The notes under the pieces were generated by a model. That model made no database searches and had not been told where the DNA came from. It was given only the letters and a program-made list of their open reading frames with translations. Shown in pieces: positions 34,645-43,308 of a stretch of 50,931 nt of DNA. Source of the stretch: Ruminococcaceae bacterium AM07-15 (GTDB taxonomy: Bacteria; Bacillota; Clostridia; Oscillospirales; Butyricicoccaceae); assembly GCA_003477405.1 (NCBI GenBank), contig QUDE01000019.1:1-50931 (forward strand). The letters are read 5' to 3'. Made by a program: the position numbers and the translations under genes. Every line of letters begins with the position of its first letter. Position 1 is the first letter of the stretch.

Positions 34645-35979
34645 TCAGTCTCCATAAACGGCGATGCCATTGGGGATATGGCGGCCCTGGGTCTTGTTGG
34701 CCGCCGAGGGCCGGGAGATCTCCCTTCCCCGGTAGACCATGATGCTGGAGGAGCCGCCATCCAGGTTGCAGGCCTGCACCGCCCCATAGCGCCCCAGGAT
34801 CTCGGCGCAGTCTCCCACAGTACAGCCGATGGAATACCCCGGCGCCCGGCCATCCACCACCAAAAGCAGCATGGTTCCCTCTTCGGTCTGGCCGATGGCG
34901 GTGCGGGGCTGCACGCCCCAACCGGCACTGCCCTCCACCACCTGCTCTCCATTGACAATAAGCGCCGGCTTGAACTCCACCGCATCCCGGTAGGTGCTCT
35001 CCGAAGCGCCGATGTGCAGCCGGTTCTCTTCATCAATGCCGATGGTCTTATAAGTGCCGCCCACAGCGTCGTTTTTCTTTTTGCCCCCGGAGATCACAAG
35101 GCCGTGGGCCGTTCCTCCATTGCCGTGGCCGTCCGGATCATAAAAGCCGCTGGCATTGGTCAGAAGCACTGCATCCCGCTTCTCGGCGATGTCCGCTGCC
35201 AGAGACCCCACGCTGCCGTAACTGGGGGCCAGGGCCACTCCCACCTGGGACGGGTCCCGCACCAGAGCCAGCCGTCCCACATAGCCTTCCCCGGTAACCT
35301 TACAGATGATGATGCCATGGCGGGTGTCCACCGCCAGCACCGGATCTCCCTTCTTGGTGCGGATACCGGTGTCCTCGTCCTCCAGCCCCGCTTTATCGAT
35401 GAGAAGATAGCCCTCTTCGTCAATGGCCTCTTCCCCATGTTCTTTCATGTATTCCTCAAAGGAAGCCTCTTCGATCTGAGGATACTGCTGGAAAAAGTCC
35501 TTTCGCAGTTTGTCCCAGGGCGTGGCCTGGCTCTCGCCGAAGCCCTCTTCCTTCCACTGGCTTTCCAGCCCCTGCTGTTCCTGCTCCACTTGTTCCCGCT
35601 TTCCCATCACATCGTCGATGACAAAGGAGGGGATGAAAGCGGTGGCCAGCCACTGGTGGGTCATGGTACCCATGGCCGTTTCAATGTAGATGGCCCGCCA
35701 TTTGGCGATGAAGGGGATGGGCGAAAAGACCGCCACACAGTAAAGCCCGGCCAGGAGAGTCAGCGCCACAAGGCTCCTTTTCCAAAACCGTCCCTTTTTC
35801 TTTTTGGACTTTTTCCCCGGCTTTTTGTCCTGAGGTACCGGCTGGCCGGTCAGCCGCGCTTTTCGCTCCAGCTCTTCCCTCTTCCACACCTGCTCCCAAT
35901 CGATCTCAAAGGGTTCTTTTTCGCTTTCGGTCTTTTTGGGAGAAGGTTTCCGGCGATTTGTGCCGCCCCATAGCTTCAT
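34645..35979 (-). CDS. Phosphodiester glycosidase family (NAGPA-type) membrane protein
   Basis: A 444-residue protein. A cytoplasmic charged start with poly-Lys (KKPGKKSKKKKGRFWKR) precedes one membrane helix at about 70-90; the rest is external. The C-terminal ~210 residues are the NAGPA/DUF2233 domain, shown by TNASGFYDPDGHGNGG, PRTAIGQTEEGTMLLLVVDG, ACNLDGGSSSIMVYRG and PNGIAVYG. Family members remove N-acetylglucosamine from phosphodiesters and often act on surface polysaccharides. The middle part is acidic and unassigned. The start follows GGAGGGG. Confidence 0.88.
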   Translation of the reverse strand: MKLWGGTNRRKPSPKKTESEKEPFEIDWEQVWKREELERKARLTGQPVPQDKKPGKKSKKKKGRFWKRSLVALTLLAGLYCVAVFSPIPFIAKWRAIYIETAMGTMTHQWLATAFIPSFVIDDVMGKREQVEQEQQGLESQWKEEGFGESQATPWDKLRKDFFQQYPQIEEASFEEYMKEHGEEAIDEEGYLLIDKAGLEDEDTGIRTKKGDPVLAVDTRHGIIICKVTGEGYVGRLALVRDPSQVGVALAPSYGSVGSLAADIAEKRDAVLLTNASGFYDPDGHGNGGTAHGLVISGGKKKNDAVGGTYKTIGIDEENRLHIGASESTYRDAVEFKPALIVNGEQVVEGSAGWGVQPRTAIGQTEEGTMLLLVVDGRAPGYSIGCTVGDCAEILGRYGAVQACNLDGGSSSIMVYRGREISRPSAANKTQGRHIPNGIAVYGD

Positions 35980-36132
35980 CCCTTCCCCTCCTTTCTTTTC
36001 GACAGATTTTTCCCATCATACCATAGCCCATCCGTTTTTGTGTGAATATTTTGTAAGAAAGACACTTTCCCGCATACATAGACGGATTTTTTCATAGAGA
36101 TGTTCCATCTTGACAGACAGGTGGGATGTGTT

Positions 36133-36933
36133 TTGCTGAAAAAAAACTTTCGCCGGCCAGCGCTGCTTCTGCTCCCTGCCGCCCTGGCCTTTGCTCTGGT
36201 GCTCTCTTTCTTTTCCTCCTCCCCTCCGGCGGTGACGGCTTCAGCCTCCAACACCAACTGGGGCCTGAGTTTCCAAAAAGAAGGGGAAGCGCCGGTGGGC
36301 AATGCCACCAGCGAATATCTGGCGGGCTACAACGCCCGTTACCTGGGAAATACCCAGCAAAAGACCATTTACCTCACTTTTGACTGCGGCTTTGAAAACG
36401 GCTGCACCGCCCCCATCCTGGATGCGCTGAAAAAGCACGATGCCAAAGCCACTTTCTTTGTGGTAGGCAATTACCTGGAGACCGCGCCGGAGCTGGTGCA
36501 GCGGATGGCCGAAGAAGGGCATATTGTGGGCAATCACACCTATCATCACCCGGATATGTCCCAAATCGCCGATCTGGACAGTTTCCGTAAGGAACTCACC
36601 GCTGTGGAGGAAAAATACAAGGAGATCACCGGGGAAGAGATGAAGAAATACTACCGCCCGCCTCAGGGGAAGTTCAGCGAAAGCAACCTGGAGCAGGCCC
36701 AGACACTGGGATATCAAACGATATTCTGGAGCCTGGCCTATGTGGACTGGTACACCGACAAACAGCCCTCCCCGGAAGAGGCCTATGACAAGCTGCTGCC
36801 CCGCATCCATCCCGGCGCCATTGTGCTGCTTCACAGCACCTCCCAGACCAACGCAGATATTTTGGATGAACTTCTCACCAAATGGGAGGACATGGGCTAC
36901 ACCTTCGGCACCCTGGATGAAATGAGCGCCTGA
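36133..36933 (+). CDS. PdaA-type polysaccharide deacetylase (peptidoglycan N-acetylmuramic acid deacetylase family)
   Basis: An exported NodB-fold deacetylase. In the PdaA branch, enzymes deacetylate muramic acid on the way to muramic delta-lactam of spore cortex. Visible motifs: TFDCGFENGCTAPILDAL (motif 1, with the PdaA-style DCG), HTYHHPDM (metal His), RPPQGKFSE and a late LLHS. The signal helix spans about residues 8-25. I place the start at TTG 36133, six bases after AGGTGGGA; an ATG at 36100 is in frame but has no ribosome binding site. Confidence 0.88.
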   Translation: MLKKNFRRPALLLLPAALAFALVLSFFSSSPPAVTASASNTNWGLSFQKEGEAPVGNATSEYLAGYNARYLGNTQQKTIYLTFDCGFENGCTAPILDALKKHDAKATFFVVGNYLETAPELVQRMAEEGHIVGNHTYHHPDMSQIADLDSFRKELTAVEEKYKEITGEEMKKYYRPPQGKFSESNLEQAQTLGYQTIFWSLAYVDWYTDKQPSPEEAYDKLLPRIHPGAIVLLHSTSQTNADILDELLTKWEDMGYTFGTLDEMSA

Positions 36934-36936
36934 GCA

Positions 36937-36978
36937 AAAACAAGAGCCTTGGGAGAGTGGTTCCCAAGGCTCTTATCC
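36937..36978. terminator. Bidirectional terminator between pdaA-like and LDH-family genes
   Basis: A perfect 13-bp stem (36942-36954 with 36962-36974) with a 7-nt loop; A5 on the left, while the right side is TTATCCC. Confidence 0.82.
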
Positions 36979-36981
36979 CGT

Positions 36982-37908
36982 TTAATTTTCTTTCACAAAG
37001 CGGCGGATGATCTCACAGGAGCGAACCAGAGCTTCTTCCTCTTCCTGGTTCAAAGGAAGCTGCCACACCTCTTCGGCCCCGTCCCGGCCTATGACGCACA
37101 GAGTGCTGGCAAAGACACCCTCCTGGCCATACTGACCGGTGAGAAGGGCCGAGCAGGGCATCACCCGCTTCTCATCCCGCAGGATGGCCCGGGTGATGGC
37201 GGCGGCCGCCGAGGCCACGCCAAACTCGGTGGAACCTTTGCCCAGCACGATCTGCCAGCCGGTCTCCACCGTCTCCCTGGCGGCTTTGTTCAGATCTTCC
37301 TTTGTGATCTTCCCCGGATGCTGCTCCATCCATTGTGCCAAGGGCTGGCCGCTCACTGTGATCTGGGACAAGGCCGCCACCTGGCTGTCCCCATGTTCAC
37401 CCAGCATATAGGCGCACACATTCTGGGGAGCCACGCCCAGCAAAGCAGCCACTCTCCGGCTGAAGCAGGCAGAATCCAGAGCCGTTCCGGTACCCAGCAC
37501 CCGCAAGCCGGTCATCTCCCACATCTTCTGGGCGATCACATCGCAAGGGTTGGAAATCGAGACCACCACTCCCTGAAAGCCGCATTCTTTCAGCCGGGGA
37601 GCCACCTCCTCGGTTACTTTCAGGGTGTCGGCCAGCTCCTGCAGCCGGTCCTCCTCAATGGCGGCGCCGCAAGCGGCCATCACCACCACTTGGGTGTCTT
37701 TCAGATCTTCATAGCTCCCTGCCTTGATCTCCACCGGCCAGGGCAGATGACAAAGGCCGTCCATCAGGTCGTCGGCCTGGGCCCGGGCTTTCTTTTCATC
37801 GGTATCGATGAGCACCACCCGGCGGCAGATTCCCTGGATCACCAGGCTCATGGCCACATGGCTGCCCACATGACCGGCGCCGATGATCCCCACTGTTTGA
37901 TTGTCCAT
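36982..37908 (-). CDS. Lactate/malate dehydrogenase family protein with an altered substrate site
   Basis: An NAD-dependent 2-hydroxyacid dehydrogenase homologue of 308 residues, closest by motif to L-lactate/L-2-hydroxyisocaproate dehydrogenases. The Rossmann start GIIGAGHVGSHVA, NAD site SISNPCDVIA, catalytic pair D145 (ALDSA) and H172 (LGEHGDS), and GKGSTEFGVASA are present. The residue three after the Asp, the carboxylate-binding arginine (R171 in LDH numbering, normally in LDxAR), is C148 here. The loop arginine is probably kept as R88. So the protein keeps catalytic residues but probably not normal binding of a 2-oxoacid carboxylate. The start gives the Rossmann motif at residue 7, as usual. 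Confidence 0.85.
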   Translation of the reverse strand: MDNQTVGIIGAGHVGSHVAMSLVIQGICRRVVLIDTDEKKARAQADDLMDGLCHLPWPVEIKAGSYEDLKDTQVVVMAACGAAIEEDRLQELADTLKVTEEVAPRLKECGFQGVVVSISNPCDVIAQKMWEMTGLRVLGTGTALDSACFSRRVAALLGVAPQNVCAYMLGEHGDSQVAALSQITVSGQPLAQWMEQHPGKITKEDLNKAARETVETGWQIVLGKGSTEFGVASAAAAITRAILRDEKRVMPCSALLTGQYGQEGVFASTLCVIGRDGAEEVWQLPLNQEEEEALVRSCEIIRRFVKEN

Positions 37909-37951
37909 GGTTCTTCTCCGTCTCTTCCTTATTATATAATATGTATATTTA

Positions 37952-39088
37952 TTATATCCGAGTCACCAGCTGGGTCAGCAAAGCCACCCTCTCCAACCAG
38001 GCACTGAGCTGCACCTGCTCATGCTGGGCATGGGCGCCCTGGCCCACAGCTCCCAGACCGTCCAGGGTGGGAATACCCAGGGCCGAGGTGAAGTTGCCAT
38101 CGCTGCCGCCGCCCACAAAGGCCCCTTCCACAGAAAGGCCCATTTCTTCTGCGGTTTTCTGGGCCAGCGCAAACAGCTGCTGATTCTGGGGAGTAAACTC
38201 CAGCGCCGGACGGCCGATATCCCCTTCCACTTCCAGGGTGATTCCCTCCCGGCTGGGCTTCAGCCCCTTGATAATGCCGTCGATGCGCTGAGCCTCTTCC
38301 ATGGTCCAGGTGCGCACATCGATCTCCATCTCCGCCTGGGCCGCCACGATGTTGGCCCGGGTACCGCCGTGGGTCACGCCCACATTGACGGTGGTTCCCT
38401 TCTCCAGATCGGTAAGGCTGTGGAGAAACAGAATGATCCGGGCCGCCTCTTCCAGTGCGCTGACGCCCTTTTCCGGCTCATTGCCCGCATGGGCCGCCCG
38501 GCCATGAACGGTGACCACATATTTGCCTGTTCCCTTCCGAGCGGTTTTCAGATTGCCCGTCTGCCCCTGGCTGGGCTCCAGACACAAAGCCGCCGCGCTC
38601 TCTTTGGCTTTTTCTTCAATGAGCGCCTGGGAAGTGCCGCTGCCCACCTCTTCATCAGAATTGCACAGCAGGCACAACCGCTTGTGCAAAGGCAGCTCCA
38701 GCTCCTTGCAGATCTTCATAGCCCAGATGGCCGACACCAGTCCGGCCTTCATATCATAAGCTCCCGGGCCATAGAGCACATCCCCCTCCTGCTTGAGAGG
38801 CAGAGCGTCTTTGTCCCACACGGTATCGAAATGGGCCAGCATCAGAATCTGTTCCTTCTGCTCACCCAGAGTAAAGCTCATATGGTCGCCCCGCTTTTCC
38901 TGGGGGTAGATCGTCCCATCGATGCCCACCCGCTCTTTCACCAGCTCCCGGATCTTCTGGCCGCAGGCATCGGCCAGCTCCTTGCAGGTGGTGGGAGACT
39001 GGGCTTTGGTCAGCTCCACCAGATCCCCGATGATCTCCTGCCCATGGGCTTCCACATATTCTTTGATACGCTTTCCCTGCTCGTCCAT
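37952..39088 (-). CDS. M20 family metallopeptidase (glutamate carboxypeptidase-like)
   Basis: A cytosolic two-zinc peptidase of about 378 residues. Ligands and catalytic residues are visible: H86 and D88 (LAHFDTV), D112 (GPGAYDMKAG), catalytic E146 with ligand E147 (SDEEVGS), a ligand in CLEPS and the final His in GAHAQHEQV. GRAAHAG marks the lid domain. The pattern is that of carboxypeptidase G2-like members that release C-terminal glutamate, but the substrate is not proven. I start at 39088 (AAGGGCGG upstream); Met at 39121 with AGGGGG is an alternative. Confidence 0.88.
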   Translation of the reverse strand: MDEQGKRIKEYVEAHGQEIIGDLVELTKAQSPTTCKELADACGQKIRELVKERVGIDGTIYPQEKRGDHMSFTLGEQKEQILMLAHFDTVWDKDALPLKQEGDVLYGPGAYDMKAGLVSAIWAMKICKELELPLHKRLCLLCNSDEEVGSGTSQALIEEKAKESAAALCLEPSQGQTGNLKTARKGTGKYVVTVHGRAAHAGNEPEKGVSALEEAARIILFLHSLTDLEKGTTVNVGVTHGGTRANIVAAQAEMEIDVRTWTMEEAQRIDGIIKGLKPSREGITLEVEGDIGRPALEFTPQNQQLFALAQKTAEEMGLSVEGAFVGGGSDGNFTSALGIPTLDGLGAVGQGAHAQHEQVQLSAWLERVALLTQLVTRI

Positions 39089-39223
39089 AAAAAAGTACCG
39101 CCCTTTCGCTTTTTGTTTCATTGTAGACCCCCTGCCCCAAAAAGGCAAGGCTTTTGACAGGGACGGCGGTATGGGTTACAATACAATGTGCGAAGCGACA
39201 AAAACAACCTGTGGGGGTATTTT

Positions 39224-39940
39224 ATGCGAACGATCCTTTGGTTTATTTATTTCTGGGCCTATCTGGTGGCTGTGCTGCCCAAGTTCTACCGGTGCAAAAA
39301 GCTCACCGCCCAAGGGCGTATCAAAGAAAGCGACGCCATTATGGAAGAGGCCGTGCGGAAATGGGCCCGGCGGCTTCTGAAAGCGGCCGGCGTCAAGGTG
39401 GAGATCACCGGTCTCCAGAACATTCCCCAGGGGGCCGTGGTCTATGTGGGCAACCACCAGGGCAATTTCGACATTCCCCTGATGCTGGGCTATCTGCCCA
39501 AGCCCTGCGGCGTTCTGGCCAAAAAAGAACTGGAAAAAGTGCCTTTTATCCGCAGCTGGATGAAATTGCTCCACTGCGTCTTTGTGGACCGGAGCAATCC
39601 CCGCAAGGCAGTGGAATCTTTGGGCAAAGCCACCGCTCTTCTGGAAGAAGGGTACAGCATGCTCATTTTCCCCGAAGGCACCCGCAGCCGTGGCGAACAG
39701 GTGGGCCCCTTCAAAACCGGCGCTTTCCGGGCAGCCTCCAAAGCCAAAGTGCCCATTGTGCCTCTGTGCATCAGCGGCTCTTACAAGGTGATGGAAGCTC
39801 ATGGCTTCTGGATTCATCCGGCCACAGTGCGCATCAAGTTCCTGCCTCCGGTGCACACTGCCCAGCTGGATCGGGAAGCTCTGAAAGATCTGGATGCCCA
39901 CATCCGTCAGCTCATCGTGGAAGAAAAAGAAAAAATGTAA
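39224..39940 (+). CDS. plsC: 1-acyl-sn-glycerol-3-phosphate acyltransferase (PlsC family)
   Basis: Acylates lysophosphatidic acid in phospholipid synthesis at the membrane. The 238 residues show an N-terminal membrane segment, the catalytic NHQGNFD (N77, H78, D83) and the substrate motif FPEGTRSRG (149-157), plus VPIVPLCISG. The start at 39224 follows GTGGGGG; a GTG 36 bases upstream is in frame but less convincing. Its terminator hairpin overlaps the start region of the next gene. Confidence 0.92.
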   Translation: MRTILWFIYFWAYLVAVLPKFYRCKKLTAQGRIKESDAIMEEAVRKWARRLLKAAGVKVEITGLQNIPQGAVVYVGNHQGNFDIPLMLGYLPKPCGVLAKKELEKVPFIRSWMKLLHCVFVDRSNPRKAVESLGKATALLEEGYSMLIFPEGTRSRGEQVGPFKTGAFRAASKAKVPIVPLCISGSYKVMEAHGFWIHPATVRIKFLPPVHTAQLDREALKDLDAHIRQLIVEEKEKM

Positions 39941-39968
39941 GTTTCTATTCTCCTGATCCGAAACACAT

Positions 39969-40029
39969 AAAGGCCTTCTTTGGCGCATATCCATTTCCCA
40001 TGGATTGCTTCAAAAGGAGGCCTTTTTTT
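39969..40029 (+). terminator. Terminator of plsC containing the ribosome binding site of the next gene
   Basis: A long stem pairs 39969-39981 with 40013-40025 (AAAGGCCT with AGGCCTTT, then U-G and CTTT-AAAG), topped by an inner ATCCAT/ATGGAT hairpin and followed by T7. The AGGAGG (40015-40020) of the downstream deacetylase is inside the 3' arm, and its TTG start begins in the T-run. Confidence 0.7.
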
Positions 40030-40924
40030 GAAGAAGTTTTGGCAAAAGTCCTGGGGCTATGCAGCCCTGTTCTCCCTTCTTTGCTTTCTGTTCGCTCTGG
40101 CCTGGCCTGAGCCAAAATCCCCCTTTCTCCCGGCCAATGGCCAGGAAGGCGTGGATGTGCCGGTGGTGATGTACCACCATGTGCTGGAAGAAGACAGCAG
40201 TCTTTTGGGGGATTATGTGATCTCCCGTCAGGAACTGGAAAGCGACCTTCAATGGCTGCAAAAAGCAGGCTACACCCCGGTCTCTCCCGATCAGCTCATC
40301 GCTTACGCCGCCGGAGAAGGTGAACTCCCCCAGAACCCCATTCTGCTCACCTTTGACGATGGCTACGAGAGCTTTTTTGCCAATGCCTATCCCCTGCTGC
40401 AAAAATACCAGATGCCTGCCGTGGTCAGCGTCATCGGCCGCTATTCTGACCTGTATTCCCAGCCCGATGCCGTCCGCCACCTGAACTATTCCCATTTGGA
40501 TTGGGACCAGGTGAAAACCCTTTCCCAATCCCCCTATGTATCCATCGGCAGCCACAGCTACAATATGCACGACGCCGCCGGCCAGGAAAGCCGCTCAGGG
40601 GCCAAAAGGTTATCGGGAGAAACCGACGAACACTACGCCCAGGTCTTTACCGCAGACACCCAAAAGATTCATGAGGCCATCACCGACGCTACCGGAAAAA
40701 CGCCCACGCTGTACGCCTATCCCTTTGGTTTTTACACCGCCCAAAGCGAAGAAATTTTAAAAAGCCTGGGGTATCAGATCACCCTCAGCTGTGAAAGCCG
40801 GGTGTCCCGCATTACCAGAGACCCCTCTTCCCTGTTTCTCCTGGGACGCTTCAACCGTCCCCACGGTCTGTCCTCCCAGGACTTTTTCGCCCGGATGCAG
40901 CTGGAAGCCACAGAAGGGGTCTAA
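40028..40924 (+). CDS. Polysaccharide deacetylase family protein
   Basis: An exported NodB-type deacetylase of 298 residues. One N-terminal hydrophobic anchor spans about residues 9-25. The catalytic domain shows VVMYHHVLEED at the start, LLTFDDGYESFF (motif 1, DD), IGSHSYNMHD (metal His) and LYAYPFGFYT. The YHHV plus TFDDGY pattern fits the poly-GlcNAc/chitin deacetylase group; the real substrate is unknown. The start is TTG at 40028, seven bases after AGGAGG; an ATG at 39980 is in frame but has no ribosome binding site. Confidence 0.85.
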   Translation: MKKFWQKSWGYAALFSLLCFLFALAWPEPKSPFLPANGQEGVDVPVVMYHHVLEEDSSLLGDYVISRQELESDLQWLQKAGYTPVSPDQLIAYAAGEGELPQNPILLTFDDGYESFFANAYPLLQKYQMPAVVSVIGRYSDLYSQPDAVRHLNYSHLDWDQVKTLSQSPYVSIGSHSYNMHDAAGQESRSGAKRLSGETDEHYAQVFTADTQKIHEAITDATGKTPTLYAYPFGFYTAQSEEILKSLGYQITLSCESRVSRITRDPSSLFLLGRFNRPHGLSSQDFFARMQLEATEGV

Positions 40925-40925
40925 A

Positions 40926-40964
40926 ACAAAAAAACCGGCGGATGAATTCCGCCGGTTTTTTGTT
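40926..40964. terminator. Bidirectional terminator between deacetylase and NCS2 permease genes
   Basis: A stem of AAAAACCGGCGGA (40930-40942) with TCCGCCGGTTTTT (40948-40960) and a 5-nt loop. Confidence 0.88.
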
Positions 40965-40972
40965 ATCAGGAC

Positions 40973-42415
40973 TTAGACCACCAAGAAGAACTTGAGCAGG
41001 AAGAGGATGGCCAGCACATAGGTCAGCACGGTGACCTCTTTGGCCTTACCGCAGCACAGCTTGATGGCGGTATAGGCGATGAGAGCGATGCCGATGCCGT
41101 GGCCGATGGAGCCGGTAACAGGCATAAAGATGAGCATCAGCGCCACAGGCACCACTTGGCTGATATCGTTCCAGTCGATGTTTTTCAGTCCGCCAATCAT
41201 CAGCACGCCCACATAGATCAGGGCGGCCGAAGTGGCCGGAGCCGGAATCAGCGCGGCGATGGGGGCAATGAACATACAAAGCAGGAAGAGCACACCAGTG
41301 GTCAGGCTGGTCAGACCGGTACGGCCGCCGGCCTCCACGCCGGAAGCCGATTCCACAAAGGTGGTGACGGTGGATGTACCGGTGATGGAACCGGCCAGAG
41401 TGCCCACCGCATCGGCCACCAGGGCCTGCTTCATCTGGGGCATTTTGCCATCCTTATCCAGCATACCCGCACGGCTGGCTGTGCCAACCAGGGTGCCGAT
41501 GGTGTCAAACATATCGATCATGCAGAAAGTGATGATGAGCATCACAGCAGTGGCCCAGCCGATCTGGAAGAAGTCGGCGAAGTCGAACTTCATAAAGGTG
41601 GTATTCATCATGTCAGCGAAGGGAGGCACAAAGGAAGCATCCTTCAGAGAAGCAAAGGGAGCAAAGCCATCCAGGAAGATGAAGCCGCCCACCCAGTAGA
41701 CCACAGCGGCCACCAGCATACCATAGAGCACAGAGCCCTTGATGCCCTTGTGGTTCATAGCCACGATGGCAAACAGGCCCACCAGTGTGGTAACTACATA
41801 GAGCACCATGGTGGCATAGCCTTCCTTACCCATGGTGTCCCGGGTAATGGAAGAAGTGAGATTTGTGAAGAAGGTGCCCAGCATATAGAAGGGGCCGCCG
41901 TCCTCAGTGTACACACCGGCATTGGAACCGAAACCGATGTTCATCAGCATCAGGCCGATGCCCGGGGCAATGCCCATACGCACACCCAGAGGAATGGCCT
42001 CCACGATCTTTTCCCGCACCCGCAGGAAGGACAGCACAAGGAACAAAATGCCTTCCACCAGAATGATGCACAGGGCGGCATTGTAAGCGCCGGTATACTC
42101 CATTCCGGTCATAGCGGCGATGTTGCCCACCACCAGAGCAAAGAAGCTGTTGAGACCCATGCCGGGGGCCATGGCAAAAGGCTTGTTGGCCGCAAAGGCC
42201 ATCACCAGCGTACCGATACCCGCCGACAGCACTGTGGCCATAAACACCGCATTCCACAGTGTCTGGCCGCCGTTTGCGCCAAACCCCGTAAGCAGGTTGG
42301 GGTTGAGGGCCACGATATAGGCCATGGTCATAAAGGTGGACAGACCTGCCACGATCTCGGTCCGGACGGTAGTGCCATTCTCTTTCAGCTTGAAGAGCTT
42401 TTCCATTTGGCTCAT
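40973..42415 (-). CDS. NCS2 family purine permease (AzgA/PbuG-like)
   Basis: A purine base importer of 480 residues with about 12-14 helices. Features of the AzgA/PbuG branch are visible: KENGTTVRTEIVAGLSTFMT near the start, MAPGMGLNSFFA, the helix-10 region containing SITGTSTVTTFVESASGVEA, and GGRTGLTSL. Hypoxanthine/guanine or adenine are the likely substrates. The start follows GGAGG by nine bases. The gene is divergent from a phosphoribosyltransferase gene, which together suggest base uptake and salvage. Confidence 0.92.
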   Translation of the reverse strand: MSQMEKLFKLKENGTTVRTEIVAGLSTFMTMAYIVALNPNLLTGFGANGGQTLWNAVFMATVLSAGIGTLVMAFAANKPFAMAPGMGLNSFFALVVGNIAAMTGMEYTGAYNAALCIILVEGILFLVLSFLRVREKIVEAIPLGVRMGIAPGIGLMLMNIGFGSNAGVYTEDGGPFYMLGTFFTNLTSSITRDTMGKEGYATMVLYVVTTLVGLFAIVAMNHKGIKGSVLYGMLVAAVVYWVGGFIFLDGFAPFASLKDASFVPPFADMMNTTFMKFDFADFFQIGWATAVMLIITFCMIDMFDTIGTLVGTASRAGMLDKDGKMPQMKQALVADAVGTLAGSITGTSTVTTFVESASGVEAGGRTGLTSLTTGVLFLLCMFIAPIAALIPAPATSAALIYVGVLMIGGLKNIDWNDISQVVPVALMLIFMPVTGSIGHGIGIALIAYTAIKLCCGKAKEVTVLTYVLAILFLLKFFLVV

Positions 42416-42588
42416 GGACGAAATACCTCCAAAAAATATTTGGAAAGCCAGCCCATCCGGACAGAGGGGAATGGCTCACCGACTTTAGTCTACAAGAGAC
42501 TAAGAAAAAAAGCAAGCTGGAATTTTTCATAAAAAATTCACATTTTATTTGCTTTCTTCTCTTTTTTCCCCAAAATTTTTTCATCCTC
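42416..42588 (-). promoter_or_regulatory. Upstream region of the NCS2 permease with a dyad on a possible -10 box
   Basis: On the minus strand a possible promoter (TTGCTT, 17 bp, TAGACT) is overlapped by the dyad TTAGTCT-N5-AGACTAA (about 42486-42506), an operator-like arrangement. A GCCA/TGGC and CCC/GGG pairing follows in the leader. I find no purine riboswitch core. Confidence 0.4.
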
Positions 42589-42617
42589 TTGAGCTTTTCC
42601 CCTGAAAACAGTATAAT
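42589..42617 (+). promoter_or_regulatory. Promoter of the phosphoribosyltransferase gene
   Basis: TTGAGC (42589-42594) and TATAAT (42612-42617) with a 17-bp spacer. Confidence 0.7.
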
Positions 42618-42673
42618 ATTTTGGGGATTCGTATCTCTCCCACACAAACTCAGTGAAAAGGGGCGTCATCGCC

Positions 42674-43237
42674 ATGCATTATCACACCATGACCATCGCC
42701 GGCCTGGAGCGTCAGCTCCCCATCTGTCCGGTGAATGAAAACCTGTCCATCGGGGCCTTTGTCATTTTTGGCGACGCACCCCTGACGGTAGCCTGTGCCA
42801 AAGCCTTGCTGGAGCGGGCTCCGGAATACGATTACATCATCACGGCCGAGGCCAAAGGCATTCCTCTGGCCCACGAAATGGCCCGTCAAAATGGTGACCG
42901 CCACTATTTTGTGGCCCGGAAAAAGCCCAAACTCTATATGACCGGCATTTTTGAAGTGAGCGTTCACTCCATCACCACCCGGGGCAAACAAAGCCTGTAT
43001 CTGGACACAGCCGATGCGGAAATGATGCGGGGCAAGCGTATTTTGCTGGTGGATGATGTGATTTCCACCGGTCAGTCCCTGGCAGCCACCGAAAGCCTTG
43101 TCACCCAGGCCGGCGGTATTGTCTGCGGCCGCATGGCCATTCTGGCCGAGGGCGACGCCCAGAAGCGGGAGGACATCATCTATCTGGAAAAACTCCCCCT
43201 TTTCAATCCCGACGGCACGGTGAAAACAGAAGAATAA
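42674..43237 (+). CDS. Purine phosphoribosyltransferase-like protein
   Basis: A type I phosphoribosyltransferase of 187 residues with the PRPP loop ILLVDDVISTGQSL and an upstream YDYIITAEAKGIPLAHEMAR segment, as in adenine/xanthine phosphoribosyltransferases. The context (divergent from a purine permease) supports purine salvage. The specificity is not clear. The start ATG at 42674 is used; a GTG at 42653 is in frame, with the AAAAGGGG sequence between the two better suited to the ATG. Confidence 0.85.
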   Translation: MHYHTMTIAGLERQLPICPVNENLSIGAFVIFGDAPLTVACAKALLERAPEYDYIITAEAKGIPLAHEMARQNGDRHYFVARKKPKLYMTGIFEVSVHSITTRGKQSLYLDTADAEMMRGKRILLVDDVISTGQSLAATESLVTQAGGIVCGRMAILAEGDAQKREDIIYLEKLPLFNPDGTVKTEE

Positions 43238-43253
43238 GGGCAAACCAACCAAA

Positions 43254-43295
43254 AATAAAAACCGGACAGCCTTTTCTGGCCGTCCGGTTTTTCCA
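43254..43295. terminator. Bidirectional terminator after the phosphoribosyltransferase gene
   Basis: Stem AAAAACCGGAC (43257-43267) with GTCCGGTTTTT (43282-43292), extended by GCC/GGC around a TTTTCT loop. Confidence 0.88.
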
Positions 43296-43308
43296 TTTTG
43301 ATCTTGGC

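Noticed and set aside
36100..36132. ATG start at 36100 for the PdaA-type gene
   Set aside because: No ribosome binding site precedes it, whereas AGGTGGGA lies six bases before TTG 36133 and gives a regular signal peptide.
39154..40110. Alternative plus-strand frame across plsC
   Set aside because: It overlaps plsC in another frame and has Pro/Arg/Ser-rich translation without family signatures.
42416..42600. Purine riboswitch before the NCS2 permease
   Set aside because: The conserved loop and junction bases of the purine aptamer are not found on the minus strand here.
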